This document shows positions 23,628 through 31,074 of a DNA stretch of 64,000 nucleotides, in pieces. Source of the stretch: Chloroflexi bacterium 54-19 (GTDB lineage: Bacteria; Chloroflexota; Chloroflexia; Chloroheliales; Chloroheliaceae); contig MKTJ01000004.1 in assembly GCA_001898225.1 (NCBI GenBank), positions 117,531 through 181,530 of the forward strand, in the 5' to 3' direction. Numbering within the stretch: position 1 is the stretch's first letter; each line of letters starts with the position of its first letter. Position numbers and translations under genes: made by a program. Below the pieces are notes generated by a model that searched no databases, had not been told where the DNA came from, and saw only the letters and a list, made by a program, of their open reading frames with translations.

Positions 23628-24965
23628 TTACCTGTTATCATTAACGCCGGAGCGTTTCAGGAGCCGTTCTATCGACTCATTCGAATTGCGCAGGACGGCT
23701 TTACGGTCAATCGTAAGCAGTTTGCGGTCTTCCAGCACCACTTTGCCGTTGACCAGGACCGTTTCCACGTCCTGCTTACCTGCGCTGTAGACCACCCGCG
23801 AGACCGGGTCTACTCCCCTGGAAGGATAACTGTGCAACTGGTTAAGGTCTAAAAGGACCAGGTCGGCCCGTTTGCCGACTTCAATGCTGCCGATTTTGTC
23901 TTCCAGCCGCATCACCTGTGCGCCGCCCATGGTCGCCATCCGTAAGGCTTCGCGGGCGGGCATGGTCGTGGGGCCGTGCATCACTTTCTGGACGAGCGCA
24001 GCCTGGCGCATCTCCTGGAACATATCGAGAACGTTGCTACACGCCGCGCCATCCGTACCCAGGCCCACCGCCACGCCCGCCTTTTTTAAGGCCGGGAGGT
24101 CGGCAATACCGCTGGCAAGCTTCAGGTTGGAGCTGATACAGTGAGTGACCTTCACGTTACGCTCGGCTAAAATCCGCCGTTCCTGGTCGTCCAGCCAGAT
24201 GGAATGGGCCAGGATGAGGCGTTCGTTTGCCAGGCCGATATGGTCGAGATAGATCACGTTCCGCATACCCCGTTCGCTCTCGACCAGGGCGATTTCACCC
24301 CGGTTTTCGCTGGCGTGGGTATGGACCATCACGTCATAATGTTTCGAAAGGTCACGGACCCCGACCAGGAGCGGCTCGGTGCAGCTAACCACGAAGCGAG
24401 GGCAAAAACAATACTGGATTCGCCCGCCATCGTGCCCGTGCCACTTTTCGAGCAGCCGGACGCTTTCTTCGAGCGAGGCGGCGGTATTCTCAAACAGGCC
24501 CGGCGGGACTTCCGCGCCGTGGTCCATCATTACCTTACCGCTCAGGGCCCGGATGCCGCTCTCGGCCAGGGCTTGAAAGGCGCTTTCGGTGTACCGGACC
24601 GTCTCCATGTCCACCAGCGAGGTCGTGCCGCTTTCGAATAGTTCACCGATGCCAAGCAGGGCCGACCAGTAGATGGATTCTTCGTCGTGAGAGGCTTCGA
24701 GCGGCCAGATGCGCTTGCGCAGCCAGTCTAGCAGTTCGAGATCGTCGGATTGGCCCCGAAAAAGGGTCTGGCAGAGGTGCAGGTGGGTCTGGACAAAGCC
24801 GGGAATGAGCGTTTTGCCGGTGGCGTCAATGGTTTTGTCAGCCTGAATGTCGCCTAGCCGGCCTATGGCGACTATTGAGGTATCTTCAACCAGCACATCG
24901 CCGGTCAGGATTTCATCGTGCGGGTTAACGGTAATAATTTCGGCGTTTTTGATTAGAATCTTCAT
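23628..24965 (-). CDS. Amidohydrolase, S-adenosylhomocysteine/methylthioadenosine deaminase-like
   Basis: This 445-residue cytoplasmic metal-dependent deaminase is of the MtaD/SsnA type. Motifs in order: PGFVQTHLHLCQTLFRG with the two metal His, the HTHASE metal His around residue 217, LAHSIWL about residue 255, and LGTDGAACSN with the catalytic Asp around residue 310. The C-terminal region rejoins the composite beta-sandwich (VGKRADLVLLDL). Members deaminate adenosine derivatives, 5'-deoxyadenosine or guanine-like rings. It is embedded between the CcmI-like gene and ccmA with short spacers, an unusual place for a purine-salvage enzyme. Substrate not resolved. Confidence 0.8.
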   Translation of the reverse strand: MKILIKNAEIITVNPHDEILTGDVLVEDTSIVAIGRLGDIQADKTIDATGKTLIPGFVQTHLHLCQTLFRGQSDDLELLDWLRKRIWPLEASHDEESIYWSALLGIGELFESGTTSLVDMETVRYTESAFQALAESGIRALSGKVMMDHGAEVPPGLFENTAASLEESVRLLEKWHGHDGGRIQYCFCPRFVVSCTEPLLVGVRDLSKHYDVMVHTHASENRGEIALVESERGMRNVIYLDHIGLANERLILAHSIWLDDQERRILAERNVKVTHCISSNLKLASGIADLPALKKAGVAVGLGTDGAACSNVLDMFQEMRQAALVQKVMHGPTTMPAREALRMATMGGAQVMRLEDKIGSIEVGKRADLVLLDLNQLHSYPSRGVDPVSRVVYSAGKQDVETVLVNGKVVLEDRKLLTIDRKAVLRNSNESIERLLKRSGVNDNR

Positions 24966-25024
24966 TTTGTCTGCTTCTGTAGTAAGAAGTTAGCTAAAAT
25001 TACCGGCTAACCGCAAAAAAACTA

Positions 25025-25714
25025 TCAGGTGTTTACGGCGCTCCCACAACCGGCGCAAAAGCGATCATCCTCGGTAACTTCTTTGCCACAGTTCAGGCAC
25101 AACAGGGGTAACGGGGCGCTACACAGGCGGCAGAAACGGTCACCCGGCTTGAAGGGCGTCCCGCACTCGCCGCATTTCAGTTTTTCTTTAACCGCCGACT
25201 TTATAGCGAATTTGCCGGTATCGCCGGACCGGGTTTTGGTCGCGATACTGCCTTGAGGCTTCTGGTTTTGGGCGACCGTCACGGTCGCACGGTTCCGTCC
25301 CGGTATGCGGCTCGGTTTTGGCAGAGTTAACGGTTGGCCGGAGATTTTACCCCGGAGCTGATCGATTTCCTCGCGCAAACCATCCAGGCGCACCTCCGAG
25401 CGTTGTTTTAGCTCGGTGTAATCCTTCTCCTCGATAATCCCAAGCTCCCGGTCGAAATCGAGGTCTTCCAGGACACGGCTTTCGGCCAGGGCGCTTTCCT
25501 GCAACCCTTCCAACTGGTTTTGTTCCAGCCGGAAATTTTCAAAAGCCGGTTTGCGTTTTTTGATTTCGCCGCGCAGGGGTTGGGCCACCAGGCCCAGGAC
25601 TACTACCGCCATAACCAGCCCAATGAACCAGCCCAGGAATGTCGAACTGTCACTCGCACTCGAAGGCGGGGTCGTTTGGAGCGGCGGCATTTGAATGATT
25701 GACCAGACTACCAT
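25025..25714 (-). CDS. CcmI-like membrane protein with C-terminal double zinc ribbon
   Basis: This 229-residue protein sits ten bases after ccmF. Residues 25-46 form a membrane helix (FLGWFIGLVMAVVVLGLVAQPL). Residues 72-120 hold a coiled coil with the pattern ALAESRVLEDLDFDRELGIIEEKDYTELKQRSEVRL, in which L-x-D-x-D-x-E-x-G-x-I-x-E-x-x-Y resembles the cytosolic helical segment of CcmI/CcmH-type proteins. Residues 181-223 carry two zinc ribbons: CGEC...CRLC (181-198) and CLNC...CAGC (206-223). CcmI normally presents apocytochrome c to the ligase; the zinc ribbons in place of its TPR domain are odd. The CcmI link is inferred from pattern and position. Confidence 0.65.
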   Translation of the reverse strand: MVVWSIIQMPPLQTTPPSSASDSSTFLGWFIGLVMAVVVLGLVAQPLRGEIKKRKPAFENFRLEQNQLEGLQESALAESRVLEDLDFDRELGIIEEKDYTELKQRSEVRLDGLREEIDQLRGKISGQPLTLPKPSRIPGRNRATVTVAQNQKPQGSIATKTRSGDTGKFAIKSAVKEKLKCGECGTPFKPGDRFCRLCSAPLPLLCLNCGKEVTEDDRFCAGCGSAVNT

Positions 25715-25723
25715 GATAACAAG

Positions 25724-27832
25724 TTATACTCCCACCGGCTCGGTTTCCTTGCCACCGGCCCGTACCTTTTCGGTAGCCGGTTGGCGGGCCGGGACCGGGT
25801 CCGGCCAGATTGCAATAATCAGCCCGATTATAGTCACCAGCAATCCGACCCAACTCCACATCATCAAAGGGTTGACCCAGAGCTGGAAGGCCGCCCCGGT
25901 TATGACCGGTTTGCCGTCCGTCAGGACCGGGTTGCCCTGGGCGTCGCGCTGGGTGTCAATCGCCTGTAAAGGCATGCTGATATAAAGGTCTTCCAGGGGG
26001 TCGACCCGGATAAAGACGACCGTATTCGGCTGCTGGCTGGCCGTGTAAAGCTCGGCAGCGGGCATGAGCGGGTCTTGCGGCTTACCGTCTTTTGTAACCG
26101 ACATATAAGCCTGGAAGCGCATCTTCAGGGGTGAGCCAATCGCGTCAATCCGTTCCAGTTTTATCCGGTACTCGTGAAAGCCCTTGATAATCATGGTGTC
26201 GCCGATGTTGGCCGTGACACCCCTGGTCTCGTCAATCGAGTAGCGGGTATCTCCGACCTGGATGATGTTCACCTTGAAGATGGACGAGGCCACGATGACC
26301 ACCATGATAATAATTATACCGAGGTGGACCAGCAGGCCGCCATAGCGGGGCCGGTTCCGCTTGACCAGCGAACTGACCGCCGGAAGAACTTTGCCATCGG
26401 TGTGTCTTCGCCGGGCCCGGATGCCTTTGAAATAGTCGAGGCCGACCGTGGAAGCGGTAAAGATAGCAATCGAGAATGCGATAATACCGACAATCTCGCG
26501 CATCCCGAAGGCGTAAAGCAGGGCCGCACCGGCAAAAGCCAGCAAAGCCGGTATCCAGAAGCTGCGCGAGAGACTTTCGAGGGTGGCCCGCCGCCAGGCA
26601 ATCAGCGGCCCGATGCCCATCAGGAACATAATCGCCAGCAGGACCGGGGCAACGGTCTGGACAAAATAGGCGGGCTTGACCTCGCTTTTGATTCCGGTCG
26701 TGATCTGGCTGACCAGGGGCGACAAAGTGCCCCACAGCATGAAGATTACTGCCAGGAAAAAGAGGATGTTATTGAGCAAAAAGCTGGTTTCGCGGGAAAG
26801 CAGCCCGTCAAGCTTGTTTTCGCTTTTGAGTTCGGGCAGCCGCATGAAGACCAGGCCGAACCCGATAATCAGGATGAGGCCAATCCAGACCATGAAGTAG
26901 GGGCCAAGGGTGCTTTCGCCAAAGGCGTGGACCGAACTGAGGACACCGCTGCGGGTCAGGAAGGTACCAAAGAGGGAGAGGGCGTAGGCGATAATCGCCA
27001 GCGAGAGGTTCCAGACTTTGAACTGACCGCGCCGCTGTTGAATCATGGCGCTATGGAGCAGGGCCGTATTGATAAACCAGGGCATAATCGCGGCATTTTC
27101 CACCGGGTCCCAGGCCCAATAGCCGCCCCAGCCGAGCGTGACATATGCCCACTGGCCGCCCAGGAAGTTACCCATAGTTAGAAAGACCCAGCTAACCAGG
27201 ATCCAGCGCCGGGCCAACCGCACCCAGCTATTGTCCAGCCGCCCACTTGCCAGGGCCGCGAAGGCGAAACCAAAGGCCGCGATAGTGCTGACATAGCCCG
27301 TGTAGAGGACCGGGGGGTGAATCATCATACCGGGGTTTTGCAACAGGGGGTTGAGACCTTTGCCGTCATCGGGGACGATGGCGATGGGCTCGAAGACGTT
27401 TACGACCAGGGTACACATGGTCAGGAAGAAGGCGGTACCGCTGCACATCGCGACGATAATCCAGGGGCCGAATTCTTTGGGCTGCATCCGGCGGGTCTGG
27501 ACCAGTAAGAAGGCCATACAAGCCGCCAGGATAAGCGACCAGAGCAGCAGTGATCCTTCCTGGCCGCCCCACATCGCCCCGATTTTGTACCACCACTCCA
27601 TCTCGCGGGAGGAGACCTCAACCACGTAGCGCAGCGAAAAATCGCTCGTCAAGAGGGCGTACTGGACGCATACTACGCCGACACCTACCAGGCCCACGAC
27701 GGACCAGGCGGCGTACCGGCCACTTTTAACTAGCTGGGGATAGCGTCGCAACGCCCCCACGCTTAAAGCGATAACGGCGTAAGCGGACATGACCGCCCCA
27801 ACCAGTAATGCCACATAACCTATCTGGTTCAT
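25724..27832 (-). CDS. ccmF: Cytochrome c heme lyase subunit CcmF
   Basis: This 702-residue multi-pass membrane protein (about 15 helices) attaches heme to apocytochrome c. The heme-handling WWD domain is WGGYWAWDPVENAAIMPW about residue 235. Conserved helices flank it, with His residues in MMIHPPVLYTGY, LLHSAMI and SSVHAFG that should ligate heme. A large external domain lies between the last two helices (from about residue 520, VGDTRYSIDETRG to TGAAFQLWVNPLMM). Length is typical (630-700). It follows ccmE by about 160 bases and is directly followed by the CcmI-like gene. Confidence 0.96.
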   Translation of the reverse strand: MNQIGYVALLVGAVMSAYAVIALSVGALRRYPQLVKSGRYAAWSVVGLVGVGVVCVQYALLTSDFSLRYVVEVSSREMEWWYKIGAMWGGQEGSLLLWSLILAACMAFLLVQTRRMQPKEFGPWIIVAMCSGTAFFLTMCTLVVNVFEPIAIVPDDGKGLNPLLQNPGMMIHPPVLYTGYVSTIAAFGFAFAALASGRLDNSWVRLARRWILVSWVFLTMGNFLGGQWAYVTLGWGGYWAWDPVENAAIMPWFINTALLHSAMIQQRRGQFKVWNLSLAIIAYALSLFGTFLTRSGVLSSVHAFGESTLGPYFMVWIGLILIIGFGLVFMRLPELKSENKLDGLLSRETSFLLNNILFFLAVIFMLWGTLSPLVSQITTGIKSEVKPAYFVQTVAPVLLAIMFLMGIGPLIAWRRATLESLSRSFWIPALLAFAGAALLYAFGMREIVGIIAFSIAIFTASTVGLDYFKGIRARRRHTDGKVLPAVSSLVKRNRPRYGGLLVHLGIIIIMVVIVASSIFKVNIIQVGDTRYSIDETRGVTANIGDTMIIKGFHEYRIKLERIDAIGSPLKMRFQAYMSVTKDGKPQDPLMPAAELYTASQQPNTVVFIRVDPLEDLYISMPLQAIDTQRDAQGNPVLTDGKPVITGAAFQLWVNPLMMWSWVGLLVTIIGLIIAIWPDPVPARQPATEKVRAGGKETEPVGV

Positions 27833-27995
27833 ATTTCTACTTCTTCAACCTGTATTAAACCTGAGGTAATACCCTGAATAGCCTGGTTTTGGGATAGTTT
27901 TAAAAGGTGGTTCAAAGGCATAAAAAAGGTGATTGCAGCAAGCCGCCTCTACTACAGCCTTTTCTTACAACCACCTCGCGCCAGACCAGCGGTTG

Positions 27996-28487
27996 CTAAT
28001 TGCTATCCGCCGCCGTAGAACTATACTTGGAAGGACATTTAGCAAGCATTTCGTTAGCTGAGAAGACCCCGTTGCTATACGTGCCCGTTACTACCACCTG
28101 GGCATCGTCCTTAAAGGTGTCAGGCACGATTTTGTCATAGACTACCTTCATGGTCTGGGTCGGGTCGGTTTCGTCTACCGCCGTAAAAGACACTTCCTGG
28201 GTGGTGCTATCCCGCGTGATTGTGCCAGGGACTACTTTCCCGGCTACTCGGACTTCCTTATTGGAAGCCTGGACCGTCTGGTTGCCGTGAAATTGGGCAA
28301 TGGTGACATAGTAAACCGAGCTACCCTGCATCGCGACCGCTACAATCGCTACCGCCGCTACCACGATAACAGCCCCGGCGGCAATAAATTTGCGGTTTCC
28401 CCCTTTAGCTTTGCGGTGCTGTCCGTATTTGTCCGGGCCCTTAGGACCGGAAGGAGCCTGGGTCGGCTTTTCTTGGAGTTGTGTCAT
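27996..28487 (-). CDS. ccmE: Cytochrome c maturation heme chaperone CcmE, cysteine (CxxxY) type
   Basis: Started at the ATG giving MTQLQEK, the protein has 163 residues; a longer frame of 202 residues adds an unlikely leader. It has a Lys/Pro-rich cytosolic N-terminus, one membrane anchor (about 33-54) and an external OB-fold: YVTIAQFHGN, VRVAGKVVPGTI, EVSFTAVDETD, and VVVTGTYSNGVFSANEMLAKCPSKY. In most bacteria the heme-binding motif is HxxxY (LAKHDENY); here it is CPSKY, that is CxxxY, as described for the Desulfovibrio and archaeal variants. Heme would then be bound by Cys at about residue 151. It is the first gene of the cluster. Confidence 0.9.
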   Translation of the reverse strand: MTQLQEKPTQAPSGPKGPDKYGQHRKAKGGNRKFIAAGAVIVVAAVAIVAVAMQGSSVYYVTIAQFHGNQTVQASNKEVRVAGKVVPGTITRDSTTQEVSFTAVDETDPTQTMKVVYDKIVPDTFKDDAQVVVTGTYSNGVFSANEMLAKCPSKYSSTAADSN

Positions 28488-28800
28488 CTGGCAGAATCCC
28501 AATAATCTTATGCTATTAAAAGTATCATTGAACAGGTCCTGATCTGACCTAAAGTTATCATAAACCTTTCTAAAAATCAATAAAGGGCTTTGCTGCCTAA
28601 TCAAACCCTAATCAGGTTCAAACCTTTCTCATAATCTAAACCTGGCTTCGCGGAATCTGAGATTTTGAGGCTGTGCTATAATCAAGACAACGTTAAACGT
28701 ATAACAAAACAACGTTCACCCTAAAGGGCGCGTAAAACGGAAAACTGCTGATACTACTGAGTACAGGTAAAGTAAAAACCTCAATAATACAAAAAATACT
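28488..28800. other. Divergent promoter region of ccmE and the MtrA-like gene
   Basis: This 313-base AT-rich gap lies between divergent genes. It contains an extended -10 box for the plus-strand gene and repeated AACGTT hexamers near 28690-28715. No coding frame is convincing, apart from the possible N-terminal extension of CcmE. Confidence 0.5.
28674..28682 (+). promoter_or_regulatory. Extended -10 promoter for the MtrA-like gene
   Basis: TGCTATAAT is a full extended -10 element (TGn-TATAAT) about 115 bases before the TTG start. No good -35 box is seen, as is common for extended -10 promoters. Confidence 0.5.
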
Positions 28801-29718
28801 TTGAGTGAAACTGTGTCTGACCCCTCAATAAAAACAAAACCTCTCGAAGGTGCGAAGAAAATTTACCGGCGCGGCCTGAAATTGTGGCGCAAGACGGTGG
28901 GCCGGGTGGTGGATTGGCCCCCCTCGCCGGGCCATTTCGCCCTGGGCAACTTCGATAGCGCTGTGGCGGTCTGCACCCTCAGCAGTACGGCCCTGATTGA
29001 TCAGATAAACCCCGAATACAGCGCCATTACCGGCTCAATCCAGACGGCCAACCTGGGCCTGGAAAAGATGATTCGCAACGTTGTCTCCAATCCCCGCCTG
29101 CGCTACCTGGTGCTTTGCGGTAAAGAGTCCCCCATCTTCAAGGTGGGGGAGGCCCTTTTGATGCTGCAAGCGAACGGCCTGGACGAGCAGGGCCATATCA
29201 TCGGGGCGACCGGCTCGACCGCCGAACTGACCAACTTACCCCGCGAAACGGTCGAAACCTTCCGCCAGCAAATCGAACTGGTTAATTATATCGGTGAACT
29301 CAAACCTCGCCGCCTGAACGAGGTTGCTAAAGAACTTTTCGAGCGCCAGACCCCACCCTTCGAAACTACCGAGGCCGGGAAAGCCGCCCAGTTCCACCTG
29401 AGCGGAGAAACACCCGTTGAAATGCAAGCCCACCGCCGCGCCTGGCTCGAACTAGACCCGCTCGGTTATTTCGTAATAAGTCTCGATCGGGAGAGAAACG
29501 AAATCGCCCTCGAACGCTACACCACCGCCAAGAAACTGACCCACATCATCCGGGGCCGCGCCGCCGATGTAATCTACCTCACGGCCATCCGGGAAAAACT
29601 TCTTTCGCAGTTCGAACACGCCGCTTACCTGGGGGCGGAACTCGCCAGGGCCGAGACTGCTCTTATTAACCATCTCCCCTACGAACAGGATAAAAAGCTG
29701 CGCTTCCCCGCTAAGTAA
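28801..29718 (+). CDS. MtrA-like protein with DUF4346 C-terminal domain
   Basis: This 305-residue cytosolic protein has residues 40-165 resembling tetrahydromethanopterin S-methyltransferase subunit A: VAVCTLSS, GSIQTANLGLEKMIRNVVSNPRLRYLVLCGKES, then GHIIGATGSTAELTNLPRETVETFRQQIELV. Residues 215-285 match the DUF4346 pattern (LDPLGYFVISLDRERNEIALERYT). In archaeal MtrA a GH after the CG-x-E motif is, as I recall, the corrinoid ligand; here that place is Phe113, so cobalamin binding is doubtful. There is no membrane tail. The TTG start has no clear Shine-Dalgarno; a GTG 12 bases later is possible. No other mtr gene is near. Confidence 0.75.
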   Translation: MSETVSDPSIKTKPLEGAKKIYRRGLKLWRKTVGRVVDWPPSPGHFALGNFDSAVAVCTLSSTALIDQINPEYSAITGSIQTANLGLEKMIRNVVSNPRLRYLVLCGKESPIFKVGEALLMLQANGLDEQGHIIGATGSTAELTNLPRETVETFRQQIELVNYIGELKPRRLNEVAKELFERQTPPFETTEAGKAAQFHLSGETPVEMQAHRRAWLELDPLGYFVISLDRERNEIALERYTTAKKLTHIIRGRAADVIYLTAIREKLLSQFEHAAYLGAELARAETALINHLPYEQDKKLRFPAK

Positions 29719-29784
29719 TTAAGCTTTCATTTGCTATTCTTGACTTGCCTCTTGTAAAAGTTGGGAAATTAAAGTATCCCACTA

Positions 29785-29956
29785 CCCCAGTACACCCTGA
29801 ACGAAGCGAAGGCACCCAAGGCGGTAACCGCCGGTCCGGTGGACAATATCACAAGCATAAGTCCCTGGCATCACAATTCTCCGATTTCAGCCCTGTCTGT
29901 AGGGCGGGGTGATAACCCTCCCTGGTACATCCTGAGCGCAGCGAAGGATGTGCTAA
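29785..29956. repeat. Intergenic cluster of hairpin-forming repeats
   Basis: The gap 29719-30069 has no real gene and holds several repeat-like pieces: CCCTGAACGAAGCGAAGG near 29795, an imperfect inverted repeat AGGGCGGGGT/ACCCTCCCT (29901-29923), and ACATCCT/AGGATGT arms (29927-29951) around GAGCGCAGCGA. The CTGA(A/G)CG(A/C)AGCGAAGG core occurs twice. Such units are typical of dispersed REP- or MITE-like repeats. A long plus-strand frame across it is an artefact. Confidence 0.55.
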
Positions 29957-30069
29957 AGGGTGATTTGTCTCTGGTTAGTCTGGTTCTGTTTCGGTTAGGA
30001 TGGGCCGTTCTACTTTCCCCAGAAGAAGGACTGTCTGGTAGGAGAATTCCCGTTTCTAATGAATTTCCC

Positions 30070-30708
30070 TTAGAACAGGACCAGTTCGGGGTCGTACCCG
30101 GTCGCCTCGGCAATCCGGCGCAAGACTTCCTCGGTATCGCCCGGGTGAAGGGCAATATCGTAGTTGTTCATGTCAATTTCCAGCTTGGGACCGATATGGT
30201 ATTCCGAAAAGAAGCGGTCGTAGGAGCGGTTGAGGGCCGCCAGGTATTCGCGGTCAATTCCACTCGACTCGTAGCTGCGGCCTCGCATCGCAATCCGTTC
30301 CAGGAGGGTGTCTTCGCTGGCCCGCAGGTAGACCAGGAGGTCAGCGGGCCTTACGGCGTCTTCCAGCAAATAATAGAGGTCACTGAGAGTGCCGAACTCG
30401 CGGGGAGCCAGGATGCCTTCTTCAAAGAGAGTCCGGCCAAACACCATGAAGTTCTCGGCGGCGCTGCGTTCCTGGACCGCGTTTACGTCGCCCCGCGTAA
30501 TGGTCAACTGCTGGCGAAAGGTCCGCTCCAGGAATACGAGCTGGCTGGCGAGGGCCCAGCGAGGACGCTCGGCATAATAATCGGCCAGGTAGGGATGGTC
30601 CTCCACCGACTCCTGGAACAACTGCCAGCGCCAGCGTTCGGCCATAATCCCGGCCAGGGTGGTCTTGCCAACTCCAATATTGCCGCACAACGTAATGTAA
30701 AGGGCCAC
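30070..30708 (-). CDS. Deoxynucleoside kinase
   Basis: This 212-residue cytoplasmic kinase of the dNK/dGK family phosphorylates deoxynucleosides for salvage. The P-loop is CGNIGVGKTTL at residues 8-18. The catalytic Glu and substrate contacts appear in FQESVEDHPYL, the family ERS motif in VQERSAAENFMVF, and the LID arginines in LLERIAMRGRSYESSGID. Length is normal (200-220). Specificity for dA/dG or dC/T cannot be decided. It stands alone, divergent from gyrA. Confidence 0.9.
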   Translation of the reverse strand: MALYITLCGNIGVGKTTLAGIMAERWRWQLFQESVEDHPYLADYYAERPRWALASQLVFLERTFRQQLTITRGDVNAVQERSAAENFMVFGRTLFEEGILAPREFGTLSDLYYLLEDAVRPADLLVYLRASEDTLLERIAMRGRSYESSGIDREYLAALNRSYDRFFSEYHIGPKLEIDMNNYDIALHPGDTEEVLRRIAEATGYDPELVLF

Positions 30709-31074
30709 GCTTCCCCCCGGAAATTTTTAAGCTATATTTCCTAAACGTTATTTTCTAACACAAATTATTGGACGAAGTATAGCATACCATCCTGAATCAT
30801 CGGAAAACCCGGCAGTCGCTTTGCCTGTTTACGACAGGTTAAAATGTGGATAACCCCGTTAACAGTAATAAACAGGGCTTTATTGTCCTTATTTTACTTA
30901 TCCCATTTTCAAATTAGAACAAAACTCGTTTTGTGCGTTTCATTTACCCCATTGGAAAGGGATAAAAAAATTAATGCAAATGTTCGATTTTCTTGAAATT
31001 TAGCCTCAAAAAAGGTATAATATACAGGTTAAATTATTTACTTGAGAATGTACAGAAGGGAAAGTTACACCTCT
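30709..31074. other. Divergent promoter region of dNK and gyrA
   Basis: This 366-base AT-rich gap has no coding frame. It contains a near-consensus promoter for gyrA. The in-frame TTG at 31042 upstream of gyrA is judged part of the leader. Confidence 0.5.
30993..31021 (+). promoter_or_regulatory. Sigma-70-type promoter of gyrA
   Basis: TTGAAA (30993-30998), 17 bases, TATAAT (31016-31021). Spacing and -10 are consensus and the -35 differs at one base. It lies about 55 bases before the gyrA start. Confidence 0.8.

Noticed and set aside
26174..27181. 335-codon plus-strand frame opposite ccmF
   Set aside because: It is a shadow of the membrane protein in the other strand, very polar and without family motifs.
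29839..30744. 301-codon plus-strand frame across repeats and the deoxynucleoside kinase
   Set aside because: It covers the intergenic repeats and is antisense to a kinase with an intact P-loop.
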